This document shows positions 55,515-63,806 of a DNA stretch of 64,000 nucleotides, one piece after another; within the stretch, counting starts at the first letter, position 1, and each line of letters begins with the position of its first letter. The position numbers and the translations under genes were made by a program. This DNA is from Eubacterium sp. 14-2 (GTDB lineage Bacteria > Bacillota > Clostridia > Lachnospirales > Lachnospiraceae), in the NCBI RefSeq assembly GCF_000403845.2, contig NZ_KE159568.1, positions 773,163-837,162 on the forward strand. The letters run 5' to 3'. Under the pieces are notes generated by a model, which saw only the letters and a program-made list of their open reading frames with translations, was not told where the DNA came from and made no database searches.

Positions 55515-57323
55515 CTAATCGTTCTGCTCAGCGATTTTTTCCGCCAGCTCATTCAGATACACCCACCGCTCCATCTTTTCTTCCAGTTTGGCTTCTGCTT
55601 TCTCTTTTTCCGCCGCAAGCTCAGACAGCCGCAGAGAATTGGTGGCATGTTCCATCATGTCCTCATCCAGCTTTTCCAGCTCTCTTTCCAGTTTTGCCAC
55701 CTCTTCTTCTATAACCTCATATTCCCGCTGCTCTTTATAGGTGAATTTTAACTTTTTTTCTCCGTATCTGGGCTTGCCTCCGGGGGCCTCTCTGAGGGGT
55801 TTCTTCTCTGTCTCCCCCCTTTTTCCTTCTTTTCCGCCCCGCTCTTTCCTGGCCTTAAGGTAATCCAGATAACCTCCTTCATACTGCTGCAGACGTCCCT
55901 GTCCTTCAAAGGCAAATATTCTTCCGGCCACCCGCTCCAGAAAATAACGGTCGTGAGACACGGTAATCACAATTCCCTCAAAGGAATCCAGATAGTCCTC
56001 CAGGATGCGTAAAGTCTGTATATCCAGGTCATTGGTGGGCTCGTCCAGAATCAGTACATTGGGCGCTCCCATCAGTACCCGCAGCAGATACAGCCTTCTG
56101 CGCTCGCCTCCGGACAGTTTTCCCACAGGCGTCCACTGCATATTGCCGTCAAACAGAAAACGTTCCATTAACATGGCCGCACTGATTTTTCCCTCGCCGG
56201 TATCCACATAGTCTCCTGCTTCCCTCACATAGTCAATGGCCCGGATGTTTTCCTCCATATGGGAATTATCCTGAGAAAAGTAACCAATCCGAATGGTCTC
56301 TCCCAGTTCCACGCTGCCTGTATCGGGCGTCACCTGACCCAGGATCAGTTTCAGCAGAGTGGATTTCCCGCAGCCGTTAGGGCCAATTACCCCAATGCGC
56401 TCTCCCCTCAGAAAGATATAAGTAAAATCCTGAATTAATTTCTGCTCTCCATAAGATTTGGAAAGGTTTTTCAACTCAATGGTCTTTTTCCCCATCCGGG
56501 TGAAGGCCGAGGACATCTCCACCTTTTTTTCTTCCGGGGGCCCGTCCTGAGCCAGCATGTCTTCAATCCGCTGAATATGGGCTTTCTGTTTGGTGGAACG
56601 GGCTCTGGCCCCTCTTGCCAGCCAGGCAAGTTCTTTTTTCAGAATACTTTTCCGTTTCCGCTGGCTGGCCTGCTCCATGTTCTGCCTCTGGATTTTCAGG
56701 GCTACATAATCTGCATAATTTCCCGGATAGCTGAAAATGTTTCCATGGTCCACCTCCACAATCCGGTCTGCAATCCGATCCAGAAAATACCGGTCATGGG
56801 TAACCATTACCACCGCGCCCCGGAACTTCACAAGATATTCTTCCAGCCATCCGGACATTTCACTGTCCAGATGGTTGGTGGGCTCATCCAGAATCAGGAT
56901 TTCCACCGGCTGCAGCAGCACATTCACCAGCGCCACACGCTTTTTCTGTCCGCCGGACAGATATTTTACCCTCTGCTCTGTGTCGGAAAACCCAAGCTGC
57001 TGCAGCATGGACCTGGCTTCTCCTTCCAGCACCCCGTCCTGGCCATCCAGGCCTTTCAGGGCTGCTTTTAAAATACTGTCCGTATCCTCCAGTACAGGCG
57101 TCTGCTCCAGATAAGCTGTTTTTACATGATTTCCCATAACAACGGCGCCCCCGTCCGGTTCCTCCACCCCTGCGATAAGTTTCAGAAGGGTGGATTTTCC
57201 CATGCCGTTGACGCCGATTACGCCCACTTTCTCTCCTTCCTGGAGACTGAAAGAGGCGTCTTCCAGCAAAATCCGCTCTGCTGTGTATGATTTTCGTAAA
57301 TGTTCTGCCGCTAATATATTCAT
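55515..57323 (-). CDS. ABC-F family ATPase (Uup-like)
   Basis: A 602-residue ribosome-type ABC-F protein with two ATPase domains and no membrane part. Walker A: GVNGMGKST near 36 and GPNGCGKST near 345; signatures: LSGGQKKRVAL near 124 and LSGGERRRLYL near 425; Walker B: ILILDEPTNHLD and VLILDEPTNDLD. The interdomain linker is charged and a C-terminal coiled coil (about 540-602, as in Uup) ends the protein. It may act on stalled ribosomes. I start at the ATG after AAGGAAAAAGAATC; a longer frame overlaps the methyltransferase gene upstream. Confidence 0.92.
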   Translation of the reverse strand: MNILAAEHLRKSYTAERILLEDASFSLQEGEKVGVIGVNGMGKSTLLKLIAGVEEPDGGAVVMGNHVKTAYLEQTPVLEDTDSILKAALKGLDGQDGVLEGEARSMLQQLGFSDTEQRVKYLSGGQKKRVALVNVLLQPVEILILDEPTNHLDSEMSGWLEEYLVKFRGAVVMVTHDRYFLDRIADRIVEVDHGNIFSYPGNYADYVALKIQRQNMEQASQRKRKSILKKELAWLARGARARSTKQKAHIQRIEDMLAQDGPPEEKKVEMSSAFTRMGKKTIELKNLSKSYGEQKLIQDFTYIFLRGERIGVIGPNGCGKSTLLKLILGQVTPDTGSVELGETIRIGYFSQDNSHMEENIRAIDYVREAGDYVDTGEGKISAAMLMERFLFDGNMQWTPVGKLSGGERRRLYLLRVLMGAPNVLILDEPTNDLDIQTLRILEDYLDSFEGIVITVSHDRYFLERVAGRIFAFEGQGRLQQYEGGYLDYLKARKERGGKEGKRGETEKKPLREAPGGKPRYGEKKLKFTYKEQREYEVIEEEVAKLERELEKLDEDMMEHATNSLRLSELAAEKEKAEAKLEEKMERWVYLNELAEKIAEQND

Positions 57324-57364
57324 GATTCTTTTTCCTTCCGGGCCGTAAAACGTTTTCCCTCTGA

Positions 57365-58567
57365 CTACAGTTCTCTGCACACCTGAAAAATATGAAATTT
57401 CAGATAATATGATTCTTCTGCCGCCCACAGGATGGGATGATCCGGCCCCTGGGTTCGAAATTCCACCTGCCGCAGGCGTCTGTGTACATTGTCTGCCGCC
57501 TGACGGATGGTTCTGGCAAACAGCTCCGCGTCCATAAAATGAGAACAGGAGCAGGTGGCCAGATAGCCTCCGTCTTTTACCAGCTTCATGGCCCGGAGAT
57601 TGATTTCCCGATATCCCTTCACAGCATTTTTGATGGAATTTCTGGATTTGGTAAAGGCAGGCGGATCCAGAATCACCACGTCAAAGGTTTCTCCCCGGCG
57701 CTCCAGTTCCGGCAGCAGTTCAAACACATCTGCACAGATAAATTTTACCCGGTCAGACATCTCGTTCAGAGACGCATTTTCCTGTGCCTGGGCTACTGCA
57801 GTGTTCGAGGCATCCACCCCCAGCACGGAATCTGCTCCTGCAATCCCCGCGTTCAGTGCAAAAGATCCTGTATGGGTAAAGCAGTCCAGCACTTTTGCAC
57901 CGGCACACAGAGGCTGAATGGCTTTCCGGTTGTATTTCTGATCCAGAAAAAAACCTGTTTTCTGTCCGTCTTTCACATCCACCAGATAGCGAACACCGTT
58001 TTCCTCAATTTCCACTTTCGTATCAAATTCCGGCCCCAGAAATCCCTTCTGGAGTTCCATCCCTTCCTGTCTGCGAACCTTTGCATCGCTGCGTTCATAA
58101 ACGCCGCGAATCAAAATTCCGTCTTCTGCCATGCACGCTTTTAAATCGGAAATAATCTCTTCTTTGAACCGGTCAATGCCAAGGGCCAGCGACTGTACTA
58201 CCAGAACATCTGCGAATTTATCCACCACCAGCCCCGGCAGCCAGTCTGCTTCGCCGAAAATCACCCGGCAGGAACTGGTATCAGAGGTTTTCTTCCGGTA
58301 TTCCCAGGCATTCCGCACCCTCATTTTTATAAAATCTGCATTTATTTTCTGTTCTTTGTTCCGTGTCATCATACGGATACTGATTTTGGATTTGGTGTTG
58401 AGAAATCCTTTTCCCATTGGATAACCGTCAAAATCATGTACCGCCACCAGGTCTCCGTCTGTAAATGTTCCTTCCACAGACGCAATCTCATTGTCATAAA
58501 TCCAGAGACCGCCGGATTTGACCGTTTTTCCTGCACCCTTTTTCAGTGTAACCACTGCTTCTTCCAT
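57365..58567 (-). CDS. Class I SAM-dependent rRNA methyltransferase (RlmI-like)
   Basis: A 400-residue protein of the RlmI/RlmK type: a PUA domain at the start (about 5-80), an intermediate domain near 95-185, and a Rossmann methyltransferase fold with VLDCFTHTGSFALNAGIAGA near 226-245, motif DASNTAV near 253 and catalytic DPPAFTKS near 299. E. coli RlmI makes m5C1962 in 23S rRNA; the exact site here is inferred only by family. It leads the ABC-F and membrane-protein genes in one apparent transcript, tying it to ribosome function. Confidence 0.9.
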   Translation of the reverse strand: MEEAVVTLKKGAGKTVKSGGLWIYDNEIASVEGTFTDGDLVAVHDFDGYPMGKGFLNTKSKISIRMMTRNKEQKINADFIKMRVRNAWEYRKKTSDTSSCRVIFGEADWLPGLVVDKFADVLVVQSLALGIDRFKEEIISDLKACMAEDGILIRGVYERSDAKVRRQEGMELQKGFLGPEFDTKVEIEENGVRYLVDVKDGQKTGFFLDQKYNRKAIQPLCAGAKVLDCFTHTGSFALNAGIAGADSVLGVDASNTAVAQAQENASLNEMSDRVKFICADVFELLPELERRGETFDVVILDPPAFTKSRNSIKNAVKGYREINLRAMKLVKDGGYLATCSCSHFMDAELFARTIRQAADNVHRRLRQVEFRTQGPDHPILWAAEESYYLKFHIFQVCREL

Positions 58568-58611
58568 TCTGCCTGACCTCTCCTGACTGTGAATTTTTCT
58601 TCTTTTTCAGT

Positions 58612-58639
58612 ATTATACCATTAATCTGTGCCATTTCAA
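58612..58639 (-). promoter_or_regulatory. Promoter of the methyltransferase / ABC-F operon
   Basis: TTGAAA at 58634-58639, a 16-base spacer and TATAAT at 58612-58617 on the minus strand; TGG precedes the -10, giving an extended -10. Its -35 touches the 3' end of the trpA remnant. Confidence 0.75.
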
Positions 58640-58644
58640 GTCGT

Positions 58645-58863
58645 TCAGGCCTGCCGTGCATTTAACTGCTGTCTGAAGGCGCTGCAGTACGCTCCTGCTT
58701 TTTTGGGGGAATACCGGCATGCTTCCATCAGACGGACAAAATGTGAACCTGAAACCACACCGTCGATAACATTTTTCACAGGCGCCACATCTTCCAGGCT
58801 GCAGAACGCAAAGCCCATCATCACCGGAATCGGGGAAACCGCCTTTACTGCGGAAAGATAATA
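58645..58863 (-). pseudogene. trpA: 3' fragment of trpA (tryptophan synthase alpha subunit)
   Basis: About 72 codons match the end of TrpA: AVKAVSPIPVMMGF, then LEDVAPVKNVIDGVVSGSHFVRLMEA, and AYCSAFRQQLN at the end. These correspond to the last two beta-alpha units of the barrel, including the GSHFVR phosphate site. The upstream catalytic region (Glu and Asp) is missing, and the frame upstream turns into unrelated sequence at about residue YYL. It is a non-functional relic; no other trp genes are in the window. Confidence 0.85.
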
Positions 58864-58910
58864 GAAAAAGTTTTTCCTGTGGAATAAAAAAATGAATATT
58901 TCCAATATAC

Positions 58911-58938
58911 TTGTGCATTTTCTCTTACATGCTATAAT
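58911..58938 (+). promoter_or_regulatory. Promoter of the TauE/SafE permease gene
   Basis: TTGTGC at 58911-58916, a 16-base spacer and TATAAT at 58933-58938, 25 bases upstream of the start codon. It lies in the junction where the trpA remnant ends. Confidence 0.65.
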
Positions 58939-58963
58939 TGTATCATTCAAAGGAGGAGACAAC

Positions 58964-59734
58964 ATGTTTGAATTTCTGATTTGTTTTGCTGCCGGTATCG
59001 GCGCAGGACTCGGCACCGGGTTTGCAGGTATGAGCGCCGCAGCAGTTATCAGCCCCATGCTCATCACATTTCTGAAAATGCCGGCTTATGAGGCTGTGGG
59101 CATTGCACTGGCAAGTGATGTGCTGGCCAGCGCCGTCAGCGCTTATACTTATGGAAAAAACAGAAATCTGGATATTCGCAACGGTCTGGTTATGATGATT
59201 ACCGTTTTGCTGTGCACTTTTCTGGGAAGCTGGACTGCAAGCCTTGTTCCCAATACCACAATGGGAAATTTTTCCGTATTCATGACGTTGCTGTTGGGAA
59301 TCAAATTCATTGTAAGGCCTGTAATGGCCACAAAAGAAACCATGGAATCTGCCCACAGCCGGACACGCGTGTTCCAGTCCATCGCAGGAGGAATTCCTGT
59401 GGGATTTATCTGCGGTTTTATCGGAGCCGGCGGCGGAATGATGATGCTTCTGCTTCTCACCGGTATTCTGGGATATGAACTGAAAACAGCAGTAGGCACC
59501 AGTGTGTTTATTATGACTTTTACCGCTCTGACCGGAGCTGCCAGTCATTTTGCAATTGGAAAAATGCCCGATCTGCGGTGTCTGGTGTTCTGTGTGGCTT
59601 CCACCCTGCTGTGGGCCAGAATCGCCGCAAAATTTGCAAATAAGGCCAGTGCTGCCACTCTGAACCGTGTAACGGGCATTGTTCTGGCCATTCTGGGAAC
59701 AGCTATTCTGGCGGTCAACGTTCTGAGCCGCTGA
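58964..59734 (+). CDS. TSUP (TauE/SafE) family membrane transporter
   Basis: A 256-residue membrane protein with eight or so helices. The family repeat is visible: GLGTGFAGMSAAAVISPML in the first half and GFICGFIGAGGGMMMLLLL near 148 in the second. Relatives export sulfite, sulfonates or related organosulfur anions; the substrate here is unknown. Start: the ATG at 58964 with AAGGAGGAGACAAC upstream; the longer frame begins before its promoter. It is next to two broken genes (trpA and the AraC-type gene), which suggests insertion or rearrangement here. Confidence 0.88.
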   Translation: MFEFLICFAAGIGAGLGTGFAGMSAAAVISPMLITFLKMPAYEAVGIALASDVLASAVSAYTYGKNRNLDIRNGLVMMITVLLCTFLGSWTASLVPNTTMGNFSVFMTLLLGIKFIVRPVMATKETMESAHSRTRVFQSIAGGIPVGFICGFIGAGGGMMMLLLLTGILGYELKTAVGTSVFIMTFTALTGAASHFAIGKMPDLRCLVFCVASTLLWARIAAKFANKASAATLNRVTGIVLAILGTAILAVNVLSR

Positions 59735-60277
59735 CCGCCTCATGATTCACAGATTCTTTCCCGGTTTCTTTTTTATTACCAGTTCTGTTTTTCCTGTAGG
59801 ATGACGGAGAAATCCCCATATATTTACGAAATGTTTCCGCATAATAGCTGGCTCCGTTAAATCCCACCTCATATGCAATTTCTGTAATATTCAGGTCTGT
59901 CATCTGCAAAAGCTCCGCGCTTCTGTGAAGCCGGTATCCGGTAAGACAGGCATTGGGCGTCTGATGTATACAGGTACTGAATAATTTGCAGCACTTGCTC
60001 TGTCCAATACCGCCGGAGGCTGCAATCTAAATGCACCTGACGGGAATTTACAAATATCCCTTCCTGAGAATTCAGTTCCGTCAGCTCCCCATTGACATTA
60101 TACGTCATGCTGCCTTTTAGAATTCCGATAAAACTCAATATCATCATGCCAGTGAGGCGGAGCGGCGTATCCCGGATAACTGTTCAGACAGGAATGGCGC
60201 ATATGAATGGGATACTCTGCGTTATCATAAGACACTTTTTCGGAACGGTTCTCGTTTACGTCGATAAATATTTCCAT
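59715..60277 (-). pseudogene. Broken AraC-family regulator gene
   Basis: Three parts of an AraC regulator can be read. The start (60277, after GAGAGGATAT) encodes an AraC-type N-terminal cupin up to HWHDDIEF. There one extra T in a T4 run shifts the frame, which continues as IGILKGSMTYNVNGELTEL...FVNSRQVHLD in the next frame. About 100 codons are then missing and the frame changes again at about 60026, resuming in the helix-turn-helix as IGQSKCCKLF and, near the end, NITEIAYEVGFNGASYYAETFRKY. A frameshift plus an internal deletion make it non-functional. Confidence 0.85.
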
Positions 60278-60397
60278 ATATCCTCTCTTTTCGCAGGATT
60301 GTTATCATAATTTAAAAAATAATGGTATACTTCATAAAAATAAAACAGTATTATTATAGCCAGAAACAAATATTATACCAATGAAAGGGGCATGGAA

Positions 60398-60781
60398 ATG
60401 ACCATAGACCACATTGCTTTATATGCAGAAAATCTGGAAGATGAAAAAAATTTTTTTGAAACCTATTTCGGCGGTACAGCCGGAGAGAAATACTTCAATG
60501 AAAAAACAGGCTTTACCTCTTACTTTATAGCTTTTGAAGACGGGACAAGACATGAGATTATGAATATGCCGGATACCAGGAAAGCAGAAAACATTTTGAG
60601 AATGGCAGGCTATGCGCATATTGCTTTTCATGCGGGTTCCATGGAAAATGTCAATGCCCTGACTGATAAACTGCGAAAAGATGGATTTTCCGTAATCAGC
60701 GGGCCAAGAACAACAGGAGACGGATATTATGAAAGCTGCATTGAAGACCGGGAAGGAAATCTTATTGAAATTACCGTATAA
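60398..60781 (+). CDS. VOC-superfamily (glyoxalase-like) protein
   Basis: A 127-residue VOC fold protein: two paired beta-alpha-beta modules. A first metal-site His is in TIDHIALY near 5, a second in AHIAFHAG near 74, and an Glu in NLIEITV at the end, plus HEIMNMPD near 49. These residues fit a divalent-metal site, but glyoxalase, fosfomycin and bleomycin resistance proteins share it, so the activity is not set. I take the ATG at 60398, seven bases after GGGG, over one two codons earlier. A possible promoter (TTCATA, 17 bases, TTATAG) lies just upstream. Confidence 0.85.
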   Translation: MTIDHIALYAENLEDEKNFFETYFGGTAGEKYFNEKTGFTSYFIAFEDGTRHEIMNMPDTRKAENILRMAGYAHIAFHAGSMENVNALTDKLRKDGFSVISGPRTTGDGYYESCIEDREGNLIEITV

Positions 60782-60863
60782 GATGTTCGGATACTGTCAG
60801 GGTTTTCTTTCCACAAGCAGGCATAGTATCTACCGGGTTTTCATTCATTTTTTCTCCATTGCC

Positions 60864-61616
60864 TTATGTCCAGTCTTTCTTTCTGTATAAAACAGCTCCG
60901 ACAGCTATACATACCACCGACAGTGACCCAAGGATAAGTAATTCTGTTCCATGCAGGCTAAGGCTGTCTCCGGCAAAAGTCCCCTGCATTAAATCAACCG
61001 CATGGGTCATTGGCAAAAAGTCAGAGATTTTTTTCACGGTATCGGGGAACAACATATCCGGAAGTGTTGCACCAGACAGGAATAACATAAGAAAATAAAA
61101 AAGATAGCAAAGCAGGTTTGTACTTTTTAAATCCCATCCGATAGCTGTGAAAAGAAATCCCATGGAAAACATAGCCCCTATGGAAAACAATATACTGACG
61201 CAAATCGAAAGGACAGTACCCTGAATCTGTATCCGGTAAAGAAGCCTTCCAGTGATCAGTAAAAGGGAAACTCCCATAAGCGTCATAACAAGGTTGACAA
61301 ATACCTGTGCTGACATGATGCTTTTCTTTCCAACTGGCGTAGCATCAAATCTCTTATAAATTTTTCTCTCTTTATAACCCGATAACGTCAGAGGAAGCGA
61401 CATTAAGCCTGTAACTCCTGTGACCATGACTGAATACGCAGGCGCAGAAACATCCATCATTCCAGCCTCTGCTCCATCGTAAATCGGTGTATTTCCATAG
61501 ATGGCGCCAAATAAGAGGAGCATTAGCACAGGAAACACAAGAGCAAAGAAAAAGCTAAAGAAATCCCGCATAAACAAACGTAATTCTATCTCACAGATAA
61601 CCGCAAACCGTCTCAT
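60864..61616 (-). CDS. ABC-2 type transporter permease
   Basis: A 250-residue membrane protein with six helices of the ABC-2 type; the loop SGYKERKIYKRFDATPVGKKSIM near 79-100 is typical of daunorubicin-type exporters. Its start overlaps the ATPase stop by four bases. The pair likely exports a drug, peptide or lipid. It faces away from the LytTR-DUF3021 genes, which is the common layout when a LytTR regulator controls an ABC exporter. Confidence 0.88.
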   Translation of the reverse strand: MRRFAVICEIELRLFMRDFFSFFFALVFPVLMLLLFGAIYGNTPIYDGAEAGMMDVSAPAYSVMVTGVTGLMSLPLTLSGYKERKIYKRFDATPVGKKSIMSAQVFVNLVMTLMGVSLLLITGRLLYRIQIQGTVLSICVSILFSIGAMFSMGFLFTAIGWDLKSTNLLCYLFYFLMLFLSGATLPDMLFPDTVKKISDFLPMTHAVDLMQGTFAGDSLSLHGTELLILGSLSVVCIAVGAVLYRKKDWT

Positions 61617-62386
61617 AATATTCCCTCCATCGTAAGTCCTGTTGTTTCAGGTGCAATCATTAAATAAAGTTTTTCCAATGATAAATTTTCTTCCCATTCA
61701 TCCCCGGAAACCCGATTTTTCACATATTCCCGAAATTCATGTTGCTTTCCAAAGAATTGCTGCTTTCCTTTTTCTAAATAGAGGATTTTGTCTGCAAGGG
61801 CTTCGACCTCATCCATATAATGGGAAACCATAATAACAGCTACCCCGCCTTTCCTGATATTCTCAAAGCTAATCCACATATTCTGCCTTACCTCCGGATC
61901 AAGTCCCGTTGTCAGTTCATCCAAAATCAGCAGCTTCGGGCGTCCCATAAGGGAAAGCAGAATGGACAGCCGCTGTTTTTCGCCGCCAGACAACCTGTGA
62001 ACCGGACGTTTTCTTTTTTCATCCAGCCCCATTTGTGTCAGTAATAAATTCCAGTCGGCAGGCCTTTCGTAAAAACCTGCAAACAGTCTGCATAGTTCCT
62101 CCACTTTGATTTTCAAGGGATATTCCGCCTCCTGCAGCTGAACACCCATTTCTTTATAAACTTCCCGGCGGTGCAGCCATGGGTCTTTTCCAAAAACACG
62201 AATCAGGCCGCTGTCTGGTTTTCGTAACCCTTCCACACATTCTATGGCAGAGGTCTTTCCAGAGCCATTCTGCCCGATCACAGCCAGAATCTCTCCGGAT
62301 TTTACAGAAAATGAGACATTCTGAACCGCACGCAAATGCTTATATGCCAGATTCAGATTTTCCACTTGTACAATTGTCTGTGACAT
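61613..62386 (-). CDS. ABC transporter ATP-binding protein
   Basis: A 257-residue ATPase. Walker A is GQNGSGKTS near 38, signature LSGGEKQRLSIL near 136, Walker B LLILDELTTGLDP near 158 (Glu-Leu where most have Glu-Pro), and the switch His in VSHYMDE near 194. I use the second of two adjacent ATGs, seven bases after GGAGG. Next to the ABC-2 permease it forms an exporter. A -10 TATAAA (62419-62424) lies 32 bases upstream. Confidence 0.9.
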   Translation of the reverse strand: MSQTIVQVENLNLAYKHLRAVQNVSFSVKSGEILAVIGQNGSGKTSAIECVEGLRKPDSGLIRVFGKDPWLHRREVYKEMGVQLQEAEYPLKIKVEELCRLFAGFYERPADWNLLLTQMGLDEKRKRPVHRLSGGEKQRLSILLSLMGRPKLLILDELTTGLDPEVRQNMWISFENIRKGGVAVIMVSHYMDEVEALADKILYLEKGKQQFFGKQHEFREYVKNRVSGDEWEENLSLEKLYLMIAPETTGLTMEGIL

Positions 62387-62473
62387 CATAATTCCTCCCT
62401 GTCCTATGATGGTGTTATTTTATAACGCACCTTAAAGATAAACAACAGTATTTTAAGGAGCGGCAGTCTGCCA

Positions 62474-62535
62474 TGTGCAAGATGTCGGATTTCATGTCTG
62501 AAATGCACAAATTCATTGCCCTGTCGTGCTATAAT
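62474..62535 (+). promoter_or_regulatory. Operator-like palindrome and promoter of the LytTR gene
   Basis: TGTGCA (62474-62479) and TGCACA (62504-62509) flank an inner palindrome ATTTCA-TGTC-TGAAAT (62489-62504). ATGTC occurs twice 12 bases apart (62482 and 62494), a spacing typical of LytTR direct-repeat sites. TGCTATAAT (62527-62535) is an extended -10 just downstream. The stretch lies between the divergent exporter and regulator genes, so it may control both. Confidence 0.55.
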
Positions 62536-62557
62536 AATAAGAGAAGGAGGCACGTCT

Positions 62558-63007
62558 ATGAAAGTTGAATGCAAAATCAGTGCAGATTATAAAGAACCCT
62601 ATGCAGTTCTTTACATAAACAGAATGACCCCGGCAGTTACAGAAATCATTTCCATGTTAGAAAAAGAAGATACGGTTTCCCTGACATTGATTGCAACGAA
62701 AGAAAGAAAAACGTATTTTATCAAACCAGAAGATATCTCATTGGTTCGTACCGAAGGCAGGGAAATTGTCTGCTATGATAAACTCAAAAACAGATATCTG
62801 GTAGATAAGCCCCTGTATGAACTGGAAAACATACTTGATACTCATTTTGTGCGTATTTCAAAATCAACGATTGTCAATATTAACCAAATCTGTCATGTGG
62901 AAGCAAGTTTCAATGGGACAATGGAGCTGGTGATGAAAAACGGGGTTACGGATTACATTTCCAGAAGTTTTCGGAAAGGTTTCAAAGAAAGGCTGGGATT
63001 AAAATGA
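62558..63007 (+). CDS. LytTR-domain DNA-binding protein
   Basis: A 149-residue regulator: a short N-terminal part (1-45) without a receiver domain, then the LytTR fold (about 45-148), with YFIKPEDISLVRTEGREIVCYDKLKNRY near 52-80 and HFVRISKSTIVNINQI near 107-122. It should bind direct-repeat DNA. The start ATG is preceded by AGAAGGAGG. It overlaps the DUF3021 gene by four bases, the usual arrangement for this pair, in which the membrane protein is thought to restrain the regulator. Confidence 0.9.
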   Translation: MKVECKISADYKEPYAVLYINRMTPAVTEIISMLEKEDTVSLTLIATKERKTYFIKPEDISLVRTEGREIVCYDKLKNRYLVDKPLYELENILDTHFVRISKSTIVNINQICHVEASFNGTMELVMKNGVTDYISRSFRKGFKERLGLK

Positions 63008-63468
63008 AACAAACTGTAAAATTAGTGGTTAAATATATTTTATATGGGATTTCTCTGGGTTGCACTTTCTTTGTGATTATGTGTTTATCTTACTTTGTCG
63101 GAGGCGGGGAAGCTCTGCTGAGGCCAATATTCAAAGATTTTGCAAGGCACTCTGTGGGTGCTATGATTGTGGGAATTGCCTGTGGCGGGACGGCTGTCGT
63201 CTATCAATTCCATCGTCTTTCCAGCCTGGCGCAAATGATAATACACTTTTGTATTGGAATGGGAGTTTTCTTTCCAACTGCCATTTATTTAGGATGGATT
63301 CCTTTCTATCCAGGCAGGGTAATCTATACTATCTTACAATTTTTACTGTCATGCGGTATTTTCATGGCAATCTGGCTCTGTTTTTATCTCTTTAACCGAA
63401 ATGAAGCAAAAAGGATAAATGAAAGATTAAGAGAACTTGAACGGGATAATACTGTAAATAGAGACTAA
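63004..63468 (+). CDS. DUF3021-family membrane protein
   Basis: A 154-residue protein with four predicted helices (about 8-30, 48-66, 76-97, 103-130) and a basic-acidic C-terminal cytoplasmic tail (NEAKRINERLRELERD). It matches the DUF3021 layout and sits downstream of a LytTR gene, the known partner. It probably senses membrane stress or a substrate for the neighbouring exporter and controls the LytTR protein. The start overlaps the regulator gene by four bases. Confidence 0.88.
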   Translation: MKQTVKLVVKYILYGISLGCTFFVIMCLSYFVGGGEALLRPIFKDFARHSVGAMIVGIACGGTAVVYQFHRLSSLAQMIIHFCIGMGVFFPTAIYLGWIPFYPGRVIYTILQFLLSCGIFMAIWLCFYLFNRNEAKRINERLRELERDNTVNRD

Positions 63469-63806
63469 GACAGGAATAATCCGGCATATGGTGTGTTTAA
63501 GAATGTTTTTCTGTATCTGTCGCTTTTTCAAAGGGGAAATCCTGTATCAGTCAACAGAAACATATGATATATCTGTTGGTATTTTTTACGTTACAATATC
63601 CTATGTTATTCATTCTTCCTGTCCATTCCAGGGCATAGTCAGCCTTTGGCTGTTTTGCCCTGTGTCTGTTTCATGCTCTCTATACGCCTTTTACAGCGTT
63701 CCTGCGCCTGCCAATACCAGCAAGATAAAGCCTGACATGCCACTTGTGGGAAGATATGTATGCCGGCTCGGCGGGTTGTCCCCTGGCTATGTGTAAGGCT
63801 ATCTGT
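63469..63806. other. Intergenic stretch between the DUF3021 gene and the CRISPR array
   Basis: I find no convincing gene here. A nested stem-loop occurs at 63631-63660: GGGCA pairs with TGCCC around CAGCC-TTT-GGCTG. An open frame to 63796 is not supported by a ribosome site. Sequence complementary to the repeat, as a tracrRNA anti-repeat would need, was not seen. Confidence 0.5.

Noticed and set aside
63488..63796. A 102-codon open frame left of the CRISPR array
   Set aside because: No ribosome site, a composition rich in Cys and Ser, and no recognisable domain.
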